Shown: positions 57,345 to 64,000 of the stretch, piece after piece
Layout: each line of letters begins with the position of its first letter
How positions within the stretch are numbered: position 1 is the stretch's first letter
NCBI RefSeq assembly: GCF_000334215.1
Contig: NZ_AMQY01000023.1
Span: 124,001-188,000 of the forward strand
Direction of reading: 5' to 3'
DNA length: 64,000 nucleotides
Origin: Vreelandella jeotgali Hwa
GTDB taxonomy: Bacteria > Pseudomonadota > Gammaproteobacteria > Pseudomonadales > Halomonadaceae
Program-made: the position numbers and the translations under genes
The notes under the pieces: model-generated
The model's database searches: none
The model's input: only the letters and a program-made list of their open reading frames with translations
Told to the model about the DNA's origin: nothing

Positions 57345-58061
57345 TTAAGCAGACGCTTGGCGCGCTAAAAGCCGCTGCATGGCGGGCGTCGGCGTCTCGA
57401 TTTTACGGTGGCCACGGCTGGCAGCGTAGCTTTGGTTGAACGCCTCGAAGTAGTCGTCGAGTGTGTCAGCCGCGTCAACATCGCCGTTCTGGCGCAGAAG
57501 CTCGGCGGCGACTTCGGCGGTGCTTAAATGCTCGGCGGCAGCGGATTTGCGCAGCCGGTAGCGGCTTTGCCGCGCGGTGCGCAGCGGCAGCACCGGCAGG
57601 GCGTCGAGATAGGGGCTTTTGCGAAAGATCCGTCGCGCCTGACGCCAGGTGCCGTCGAGCAGGATATACACCGGCACGCGGTCGTCTTCCAGCGCCAGGC
57701 CAACCGCTTCGTTACCCACCACGCGGCTGTGATCGTAGTCCGGCTGATCATCGGGAAATACCACAAAGGGCGCGTAGCGGGGGTCTGCCAACAGCGCCAG
57801 CAGCTTGGCGTCGGGCTCGGTGCGGTGCCAGGTAAACACTCGGGTGTCATCCAGCACGTCACCGATCAGCCGGCCGGTGTTGGTGGGCTTGAAGTGCTCC
57901 ATGCGGTGGGTAATCAGCCATACCCGAGCACGGCTTTGGGCGCTTACCCGGTACGGGCAGAGGCAGTTCAGCGCGGGCAAGTTGCAGCCCTCGCAGCGCA
58001 CCACGAAGCTGCCGCGCGCCTTGAATTCGCCCCGGGTAAAGGTGGCGTCGGGCGTCTCCAT
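57345..58061 (-). CDS. DTW-domain protein, tRNA-uridine aminocarboxypropyltransferase (TapT/YfiP-like)
   Basis: 238 residues. The Cys motif CEGCNLPALNCLC near the N-terminus, VWLITHRMEHFKPTNTGRLIGD and the DTW signature LLDGTWRQARRIF are those of DTW/TDD proteins that make acp3U in tRNA using SAM. C-terminal LRKSAAAEHLSTAEVAAELL is also conserved. The start at 58061 has GGAGG five bases upstream. It is divergent from bioB, and its promoter may overlap the bio operator region. Confidence 0.88.
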   Translation of the reverse strand: METPDATFTRGEFKARGSFVVRCEGCNLPALNCLCPYRVSAQSRARVWLITHRMEHFKPTNTGRLIGDVLDDTRVFTWHRTEPDAKLLALLADPRYAPFVVFPDDQPDYDHSRVVGNEAVGLALEDDRVPVYILLDGTWRQARRIFRKSPYLDALPVLPLRTARQSRYRLRKSAAAEHLSTAEVAAELLRQNGDVDAADTLDDYFEAFNQSYAASRGHRKIETPTPAMQRLLARQASA

Positions 58062-58165
58062 ATGGCCTCCGAGCGGGTAAAAGGCTGGCAGTATAAAGCA
58101 GCTGCCGACCGCTGACGAAGCCTTTGCCCTTTCGCATAATCGTCGTACCTGAAACCACGCCAACC

Positions 58166-58253
58166 TAGTAAACCATAAACATATTTAAAGTTGACACTAA
58201 AGCCGGCGCGTCGCTAAAGTCCCGTCAACTTTAAAAACGAAATAGGTTTACCC
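58166..58253. promoter_or_regulatory. nested dyad in front of bioB: two candidate BirA operators
   Basis: The outer GTAAACC (58168-58174) and GGTTTAC (58245-58251), and the inner TTTAAAGTTGAC (58184-58195) and GTCAACTTTAAA (58224-58235), are inverted repeats sharing one centre (58209.5). Read as BirA sites they give GTAAACC-N14-AGTTGAC and GTCAACT-N14-GGTTTAC, each with one half identical to the E. coli core and one degenerate half fitting GTHAAC. The right site touches the bioB start codon. Confidence 0.65.
58191..58220 (+). promoter_or_regulatory. bioB promoter
   Basis: Consensus TTGACA (58191-58196), an 18-base spacer and TAAAGT (58215-58220). The -35 lies inside the right half of the first candidate BirA site, so bound repressor would occlude RNA polymerase. 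Confidence 0.6.
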
Positions 58254-59312
58254 GTGTCCGAAGCCGCCCTCCAACGCCACGACTGGTCCATCGACGAGAT
58301 CAACGCGCTGTTCGCCCTGCCGTTCAACGACTTGCTGCTGCGCGCCCAGCAGACCCACCGCGCCCATTTCGAGCCCAACGCGGTGCAGGTCTCGACGCTT
58401 TTGTCGATCAAGACCGGTGCCTGCCCCGAGGACTGCAAGTACTGCCCCCAATCCGGCCACTACAACACCGGGCTGGGGAAGGAAAAGCTGATGGAGGTAG
58501 AAAAGGTGGTCACCCAGGCACGCGCCGCCAGGGACGCCGGCGCCAGCCGTTTTTGCATGGGGGCGGCGTGGAAAAGCCCGCGCGAGCGCGATATGCCGGT
58601 GGTGGAAGAAATGGTCCGCCAGGTGAAAGCGCTGGGGCTTGAGACCTGCATGACGCTCGGCAGCGTAAGCGATAAGCAGGCCGGCAAGCTCGCCGAGGCG
58701 GGGCTCGACTACTACAACCACAACCTCGATACCTCGCCGGAGTACTACGGCGAGATTATCACCACCCGCACCTTCGGCGAGCGGCTGGAAACCCTCGACC
58801 ACGTGCGCAGTGCAGGGATGAAGGTCTGCACCGGCGGGATTCTGGGCATGGGCGAAAGCGAGCGCGACAGAAGCGCCCTGCTTCAGCAGCTGGCAAGCCT
58901 CAACCCGCATCCGGAATCCGTGCCCATCAACATGCTGGTCAAGGTGCCGGGCACGCCGCTGGAAAACGTCGAAGACCTCGACCCGCTGGAATTTATCCGC
59001 GCCATCGCCGTGGCGCGGATCATGATGCCCCAAAGCCACGTGCGGCTGTCTGCCGGACGCGAGAACATGAGCGAATCGACCCAGGCGCTGGCGTTTATGG
59101 CCGGAGCCAACTCGATCTTTTACGGCGACAAGCTGCTAACCACCGACAACCCCCAGGCCGACCGCGACCGCGCGCTGTTTAACAAGCTCGGCCTGCACCC
59201 GGAAACCCGCGACGCCGTCCACGCCGGCGAAGACGACGCCGAGGCCGCCCAGCTGGCCCGGCAGATGCACCTGGCCAAAGCCCGCGAGCTGGCGGTGGAC
59301 GCCAGTGCCTGA
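58254..59312 (+). CDS. bioB: biotin synthase BioB
   Basis: A radical-SAM enzyme inserting sulfur into dethiobiotin. 352 residues starting at GTG 58254. Cys57/61/64 ([16 protein letters not shown]) bind the [4Fe-4S] cluster; [38 protein letters not shown] and the Arg of RLSAGRENM near the [2Fe-2S] site are intact. The RBS is weak and overlaps the operator half-site. First gene of bioBFHCDA; bioF starts inside its last codons. Confidence 0.97.
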   Translation: MSEAALQRHDWSIDEINALFALPFNDLLLRAQQTHRAHFEPNAVQVSTLLSIKTGACPEDCKYCPQSGHYNTGLGKEKLMEVEKVVTQARAARDAGASRFCMGAAWKSPRERDMPVVEEMVRQVKALGLETCMTLGSVSDKQAGKLAEAGLDYYNHNLDTSPEYYGEIITTRTFGERLETLDHVRSAGMKVCTGGILGMGESERDRSALLQQLASLNPHPESVPINMLVKVPGTPLENVEDLDPLEFIRAIAVARIMMPQSHVRLSAGRENMSESTQALAFMAGANSIFYGDKLLTTDNPQADRDRALFNKLGLHPETRDAVHAGEDDAEAAQLARQMHLAKARELAVDASA

Positions 59313-60501
59313 GCCAGTCGCAGAACGCTCAGCCAGTGCCCCACAGCCGTGGCACGACTATTTCGTCGCCGCTAAACAGACGCGCAAGGCCGCCAGCCGC
59401 TGGCGCACCCGCTGCGTCATGCTGGATGCCGCGCTGGACTTCGCCGGCAACGACTACCTGGGGCTTACCCAAGACGCACGGGTGCGCGAAGCCGCCGCCG
59501 ACGGCGCACGCCGCTTCGGTGCAGGGGCTGCCGCCTCGCATCTGGTCAGCGGGCATCTGGCCGTGCACGACACCCTTGAGCAGGAGCTTGCCGAGTGGCT
59601 GGGCCGCGAGCGGGCATTGGTATTCTCCACCGGCTACATGGCCAACCTGGGCGTGATTCAGGCGCTGGCCGACCGCGATACGGCGATTTTTCAGGACCGG
59701 CTCAACCATGCCTCCCTGATCGACGGCGCGGCCCTGGCCGGCGCGCGCTCCCGGCGCTTTCACCACCGCGACGGCGAAGACCTTGAGCGGCTGCTGTCTC
59801 GCAGCGAGGCCATTCGCGATGCCTCTCACGACGCCCCGCGCAAGCTAATCATCAGCGACGGCGTATTCAGCATGGACGGCGATATCGCCAACGTCGCCGA
59901 GCTTGCCGCCATCGCACAGCGCCACGACGGCCTGCTGATGATCGACGACGCCCACGGCGTCGGCGTGCTGGGGGAGACCGGCGGCGGCTGCACCGAAGGT
60001 ATGAGTGCGGCTGAGGTGCCCGTGCTGGTGGGCACCTTCGGCAAGGCGCTGGGCACCGGCGGGGCCTTTGTCGCCGGCGACGCCGCGCTGATCGAGCATA
60101 TCACCCAGTTCGCCCGCAGCTACGTGTACACCACCGCTCAGCCGCCCGCGGTCACCGCCGCGACCCTTGAGGCGCTGAATATCGTGCGCGGCGAGCCCGA
60201 ACGCCGGGCGCGCCTTGAGGCCAACGTCGCGCTGTTCCGCCGGGAAGCCGCGCGGCTGAACCTGCCGCTTTCGCACTCTACTACCCCCATTCAGCCGCTG
60301 ATGCTGGGCGATGAGGCGCGCACCCTACGCTGGGCGGCAACTCTGGACGCCTGCGGCATTGCGGTCGGTGCGATTCGCCCGCCCACGGTGCCCAGCGGCC
60401 AGGCGCGGCTGCGCATTACCCTGAGCGCTCGGCACACGGAGGCCGACATCGAGCGGCTGCTGGACGGCCTTGAGCGCTGCCGGCGGGAGGACACCCCATG
60501 A
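59305..60501 (+). CDS. bioF: 8-amino-7-oxononanoate synthase BioF
   Basis: A PLP enzyme condensing pimeloyl-ACP with alanine. 398 residues from GTG 59305, overlapping bioB by 8 bases. [40 protein letters not shown] and the PLP Lys247 in [13 protein letters not shown] are diagnostic, with [11 protein letters not shown] near the C-terminal domain. An ATG at 60498 for bioH overlaps its stop. Confidence 0.96.
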   Translation: MPEPVAERSASAPQPWHDYFVAAKQTRKAASRWRTRCVMLDAALDFAGNDYLGLTQDARVREAAADGARRFGAGAAASHLVSGHLAVHDTLEQELAEWLGRERALVFSTGYMANLGVIQALADRDTAIFQDRLNHASLIDGAALAGARSRRFHHRDGEDLERLLSRSEAIRDASHDAPRKLIISDGVFSMDGDIANVAELAAIAQRHDGLLMIDDAHGVGVLGETGGGCTEGMSAAEVPVLVGTFGKALGTGGAFVAGDAALIEHITQFARSYVYTTAQPPAVTAATLEALNIVRGEPERRARLEANVALFRREAARLNLPLSHSTTPIQPLMLGDEARTLRWAATLDACGIAVGAIRPPTVPSGQARLRITLSARHTEADIERLLDGLERCRREDTP

Positions 60502-61244
60502 GCCACAATATCAACCTCACCCTGCTTCACGGCTGGGGCGTGGACGCCCGAGTCTGGCAGCCTTTGCAGCCCCACTGGCCCGAGGGCGTGCGCATTACCG
60601 CGCCCAGCTGGCCGGGCTATTTCGACAATTCTTGTGCCGACAGCGCTGCGGTGGCTGACCCAACAAGCCTTACCGCCACGGCCCACGCCATGGCCGCGAG
60701 CCTTCCCCAAGACAGCGTGTGGGTGGGCTGGTCGCTGGGCGGGCTTTTAGCCGTGGCCATGACCGAGCACCTGCCGCCGCCCAGGGGGATTATTCTGCTG
60801 GGCGCCGGCGCGCAGTTCTGCTCGCCTGACGGCGTTACCCCCAGAGCCCTTGCCGAGTTTACCTCCGCTTTTGAACGCAGCCCCGCTGCCGCCTGGCGGC
60901 ACTTTTTGCGCTGGCAGAGCAGCGGCGAGCCCCGAGAAGCCCTGAAGCGGTTGCACGCGCTTTTAGGCAAAACGCCGCCGGCGGATACCGCGACGCTCGC
61001 CGCGGGGCTTGGCTGGCTGGAAACGCTGGATAACCGCGCGCGGCTAAACGCACCGCCCTGCCCGGTGGCGGCGCTTGCAGGGGAAAACGACCCTTTCCTA
61101 AGTCAGCCGCTCGCTGTTGAGAGGGCATCAAACGAGCGGCTGGCACACGCCGGTCACTGCCCCATGGTGTCTCGGCCCGCGGCGCTGGCTGATGCGCTAC
61201 GGCGCATCGCCGCCGATATGACCCGGCCGGCGGAGGTTTTATGA
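60498..61244 (+). CDS. bioH: pimeloyl-ACP methyl ester carboxylesterase BioH
   Basis: 248 residues, alpha/beta hydrolase that frees pimeloyl-ACP from its methyl ester. LLHGWGVDARVWQP oxyanion loop, nucleophile Ser in VGWSLGGLLA (about residue 79), catalytic Asp in GENDPFLS and His in HAGHCPMVSRP. Located within the operon, as in Pseudomonas (in E. coli bioH is unlinked). Overlaps both neighbours by ATGA. Confidence 0.94.
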   Translation: MSHNINLTLLHGWGVDARVWQPLQPHWPEGVRITAPSWPGYFDNSCADSAAVADPTSLTATAHAMAASLPQDSVWVGWSLGGLLAVAMTEHLPPPRGIILLGAGAQFCSPDGVTPRALAEFTSAFERSPAAAWRHFLRWQSSGEPREALKRLHALLGKTPPADTATLAAGLGWLETLDNRARLNAPPCPVAALAGENDPFLSQPLAVERASNERLAHAGHCPMVSRPAALADALRRIAADMTRPAEVL

Positions 61245-62059
61245 GTTCCCTTGCGCTAAGCGATATCAGCCGTAACGCCAGCGACGATGCCTACCATAGC
61301 GTGCAAAGCGACTGGCAGGCTCGAGTAGCGCGGGCGTTTTCCCGCGCCGCTGCCCACTACGACCGCCGCGCCAGTGCTCAGCGCCATATCGGCGAGGCAC
61401 TGTGGCAAATATTGCCTGACGAAGCGGCAAGCGTGGTGGACGTGGGCTGCGCCACCGGCGACTGGACCCGCCGGCTGGCCGCGCGCTACCCCGGGGCCTG
61501 CGTCACGGGCGTGGACATCGCCCCGGGCATGCTCGTTGAAGCGCAAAAGCGCGGCGGGCGGGTGAACTGGCGCGAAGGCAGCGCCGAGGCATTGCCGGCG
61601 GATGCCCAAAGCGTGGCGCTAATCTTTTCCAACCTCGCCCTGCAGTGGTGCCGGGACATGGACGCGGTCATGGCCGAGTTCGCTCGGGTGCTAGCCCCCG
61701 GCGGGCGCGCAGTATTCACCACCTTGCTTGACGGCACTCTTGAAGAAATCGGCGCGGCCTTCCAGCGCCCCGGGGCGCTGCTGGCCTACTCAAGCCAAGC
61801 CGACCACCGCCGCGCAGTCCGCGCCGCAGGGCTCAGGGTGACCCGCGAGCACACCCACCTTGAGCGCTTTTACTACCCCGACATGGCCGCGGTGATGGCC
61901 TCGATCAAGGGCGTAGGCGCGCAGATCGCCCGCCCCCAAGGCGCGGGGCTGACCCGCCGCGATCTCAAGGCGGCCACCCAACGCATGGAGCAACGGCGCA
62001 CGCCTGAAGGGCTGCCCGTGAGCTACCGTTGTTTAACGCTGACCCTGGAGCGCCCGTGA
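61241..62059 (+). CDS. bioC: malonyl-ACP O-methyltransferase BioC
   Basis: 272 residues, SAM-dependent methyltransferase that primes pimelate synthesis by methylating malonyl-ACP. VARAFSRAAAHYDRRASAQRHIGEALW is the BioC N-terminal signature; DVGCATGDWTRRLAARYPG and DIAPGML are SAM motifs; EGSAEALPADAQSVALIFSN and WCRDMDAVMAEFARVLAPGG complete the fold. Start and stop overlap bioH and bioD. Confidence 0.95.
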   Translation: MSSLALSDISRNASDDAYHSVQSDWQARVARAFSRAAAHYDRRASAQRHIGEALWQILPDEAASVVDVGCATGDWTRRLAARYPGACVTGVDIAPGMLVEAQKRGGRVNWREGSAEALPADAQSVALIFSNLALQWCRDMDAVMAEFARVLAPGGRAVFTTLLDGTLEEIGAAFQRPGALLAYSSQADHRRAVRAAGLRVTREHTHLERFYYPDMAAVMASIKGVGAQIARPQGAGLTRRDLKAATQRMEQRRTPEGLPVSYRCLTLTLERP

Positions 62060-62763
62060 ACGCCTACTTTGTGACCGGCACCAACACCGACGCCGGCAAA
62101 ACCCTAGTCACCAGCGCCCTGCTGTACGCCGCCCGCCGCCAGGGCTTGAGCACGCTGGGGCTAAAGCCCGTGGCCTCGGGCAGCGACGCCACCCCCGAGG
62201 GCTTGCGCAACGCCGACGCGCTGGCGCTGCAGGCCCAAAGCGCGCCTGGGGTGAACTATGACACCGTCAACCCTCAGGCCTTCGCCCCGGCCATTGCCCC
62301 GCACCTGGCGGCGAATGAGGCCGGCTGCACGCTCAGCGCCGGCGGCCTGGCCAACGGCATACACATCACCCTTGAGTGCCACCCACGGGATTTGTGCCTG
62401 ATCGAAGGCGCCGGCGGCTGGCGGGTGCCGCTCAACGCGGCCGAAGACTTTGCCGACCTGGCCGCGCGGCTGGATATTCCGGTGATTCTCACCGTGGGGC
62501 TAACCCTTGGCTGCTTGAACCACGCGCGGCTCACCGCGGAAGCCATCGCCGCCGACGGCCTGACGCTTGCCGGCTGGGTGGGCAGCGTGGTGGATGCCGA
62601 CTTTGCCGCCGACACGCCGCGCTTTGTCGCCAACCTTGAGCTGCTGGAGCAAAAGCTCGGCGCGCCCTGCCTGGGCGTGATTCCCCATCTTGAAGATCCA
62701 AACGCCGAGGCGGCCGCCGGCTACCTTAGCCTTTCTCGTCTGACCTTAAAGGAGCCCGCATGA
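62056..62763 (+). CDS. bioD: dethiobiotin synthetase BioD
   Basis: 235 residues from GTG 62056 (GTGA overlap with bioC). An ATP-dependent ligase closing the ureido ring of dethiobiotin. The P-loop VTGTNTDAGKTLVTSALL, GLKPVASG, LIEGAGGWRVPLN and LTVGLTLGCLNHARLTAEAI are typical. The frame is open nine codons further upstream, but MNAYFVTGTNTDAGKT is the family start. Confidence 0.96.
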   Translation: MNAYFVTGTNTDAGKTLVTSALLYAARRQGLSTLGLKPVASGSDATPEGLRNADALALQAQSAPGVNYDTVNPQAFAPAIAPHLAANEAGCTLSAGGLANGIHITLECHPRDLCLIEGAGGWRVPLNAAEDFADLAARLDIPVILTVGLTLGCLNHARLTAEAIAADGLTLAGWVGSVVDADFAADTPRFVANLELLEQKLGAPCLGVIPHLEDPNAEAAAGYLSLSRLTLKEPA

Positions 62764-64000
62764 CCTCCCCCGTCTGGCATCCCTATCAACGCCTGAGCCC
62801 GCGCACCGAGCAGGACCCCGCCGTGCCCAAAGTCATCGGCGGCGAGGGCGTTTATTTTGAGCTTGAGGGCGGCGAGCGGCTGCTGGACGCCTGCTGCTCC
62901 TGGTGGTGCATGATCCACGGCTACCGCCACCCGCGCCTGGTGCGCGCCATCGCCGAGCAGGCGGATACCTTAAGCCACGTAATGCTCGCAGGGCTGAGCC
63001 ACGACCCCGCCGAAAAGCTTGCCCGAGCGCTGGTACGCATTACCCCCGCGGGGCTGAACCACGTGTTTTTCATCGACAGCGGCTCGGTGGGCATGGAAGT
63101 GGCGATGAAAATGGCGCTGCAGTACCACATCCTCACCGGCAGCCCCGAGAAAACCCGCATGCTCGCGCTCAAGCGCGGCTACCACGGCGATACCGGCGGT
63201 TGCATGGCGGTGTGCGATCCGGATAACGGCATGCACAAGCTGTTCAGCTCGCTGCTGCCCCAGCACTACTTTGCTCCTGCGCCCACGTCCCCCTTTGACG
63301 CCGCCCCCGAAGACGTGGAAGACGACCTCGCCGCCCTGCGCGAGGTGCTGGATGCCCACCATCACGAGATCGCCGCGCTGCTGATGGAGCCTTTATTGCA
63401 GGCCGCCGGCGGGCTCAATATGACATCGCCGCACTACCTGCGCGGCGCGCGCGAGCTGTGCGACGAGTTCAACGTGCTGCTGGTGTTTGACGAGGTGGCC
63501 ACCGGCTTCGGCCGCACCGGCAAGATGTTCGCCGCCGACCACGCCGACGTGACGCCGGATATCATGGTGCTGTCCAAGGGGCTCACCGGCGGCTATATCG
63601 GCCACGCCGCAACGCTTGCCACCGACCGGGTCCACGACGCCTTCAAGGGCGAAAGCGACATCCACGCCTTTATGCACGGCCCCACCTTCATGGGCAACCC
63701 GCTGGCCTGCCGGGTGGCGCTTGAGAGTCTGGCGGTGTTTGAAGAAGAGAACTATCTGGAAAAGATCGCCCGGCTCAGCCAGGTGCTGACCCGAGAGCTT
63801 TGCGAGGACGCCGAGCTTGCCGCCCACCCCGCGGTGGCGGACGTGCGCGTGCTGGGTGCTGCGGCGGTAATCGAAGTCCACGACGCCGCCGCGCTCGACG
63901 GCCTGCGCGACTTTGCTCGGGACCGCGGCGTGTGGCTACGGGCGTTCAACCGCTACCTCTATACCATGCCCGCCTACATCACCACCGAGGCGCAAATGAC
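62760..64000 (+). CDS. bioA: adenosylmethionine-8-amino-7-oxononanoate aminotransferase BioA (3' truncated by window end)
   Basis: 413 residues visible, reading open to the edge. It starts at ATG 62760 overlapping the bioD stop. A class III PLP aminotransferase using SAM as amino donor to make 7,8-diaminononanoate. VWHPYQRL is the typical start, DACCSWWCMIHGY, FFIDSGSVGMEVAMKMALQY, KRGYHGDTGG, LVFDEVATGFGRTGKMFA and the PLP Lys273 in VLSKGLTGGYIG are all present. Only a short C-terminal end is missing. It completes the pathway bioC-bioH-bioF-bioA-bioD-bioB in one operon. Confidence 0.96.
   Translation, partial: MTSPVWHPYQRLSPRTEQDPAVPKVIGGEGVYFELEGGERLLDACCSWWCMIHGYRHPRLVRAIAEQADTLSHVMLAGLSHDPAEKLARALVRITPAGLNHVFFIDSGSVGMEVAMKMALQYHILTGSPEKTRMLALKRGYHGDTGGCMAVCDPDNGMHKLFSSLLPQHYFAPAPTSPFDAAPEDVEDDLAALREVLDAHHHEIAALLMEPLLQAAGGLNMTSPHYLRGARELCDEFNVLLVFDEVATGFGRTGKMFAADHADVTPDIMVLSKGLTGGYIGHAATLATDRVHDAFKGESDIHAFMHGPTFMGNPLACRVALESLAVFEEENYLEKIARLSQVLTRELCEDAELAAHPAVADVRVLGAAAVIEVHDAAALDGLRDFARDRGVWLRAFNRYLYTMPAYITTEAQM

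Noticed and set aside
58168-58251. A single BirA operator formed by the outer GTAAACC/GGTTTAC pair
   Set aside because: The halves are 70 bases apart, far from the 14-16 of known sites; two separate sites fit better.

Overview
The window looks like chromosome of a high-GC, moderately halophilic gammaproteobacterium, most likely Halomonas or a close relative in the Halomonadaceae. The evidence is family-level protein similarity, the acidic proteins, the trkA-trkH pair after def-fmt-rsmB, and a gene order (secDF-suhB-trmJ-cysE-iscR..., rlmN-pilW-rodZ-ispG-hisS-yfgM-bamB-der) shared with Pseudomonas and its relatives. Most of it is core genome, densely packed, with many ATGA/GTGA start-stop overlaps.

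Layout. 0.2-3.0 kb (minus): ftsB-ispD-ispF-truD (division, isoprenoid precursors, tRNA pseudouridine). 3.4-9.2 kb (plus): a hybrid histidine kinase and a REC-GGDEF-EAL response regulator, then HexR and a YkvA-like protein. 9.3-13.2 kb (minus): a visibly A/T-richer island holding a DctPQM TRAP transporter and a 3-hydroxybutyrate-dehydrogenase-like SDR, next to tRNA-Leu(CAA). 13.9-19.6 kb: queA-tgt-yajC-secD-secF. 19.68-21.11 kb: a decayed IS3-family (IS150-like) element sitting in the loop of the secF/suhB terminator. 21.2-26.8 kb: suhB (with its catalytic residues replaced), trmJ, cysE, a shortened isc cluster (iscR, iscS, iscA; no iscU, hscBA or fdx) and ndk with an attenuator-like leader. 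26.9-36.0 kb: rlmN to der. 36.0-40.7 kb: GST, an MliC-type lysozyme inhibitor, and a quinone-stress cluster (LysR, WrbA, glutathionyl-hydroquinone reductase, pirin). 40.9-48.0 kb: DUF815 ATPase, M48 lipoprotein protease, aroE-hemF-tsaC, dprA and a LysM protein. 48.2-54.1 kb: def-fmt-rsmB-trkA-trkH. 54.2-58.1 kb: TraB-family protein, EamA exporter, BASS symporter and DTW-domain tRNA modifier. 58.25-64.0 kb: the complete biotin operon bioBFHCDA, preceded by what looks like a double BirA operator; bioA runs off the window.

The most unusual signals are not genes. Many spacers carry degenerate tandem arrays of 13-18 bp units, each locus with its own unit sequence, and rodZ carries a comparable 15-bp array in frame as about 13 acidic pentapeptides. 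Other points of note are the IS inside a terminator loop, the catalytically degenerate SuhB, the scaffold-less isc cluster, the mutually exclusive hairpins upstream of ndk, and the nested dyad in front of bioB.
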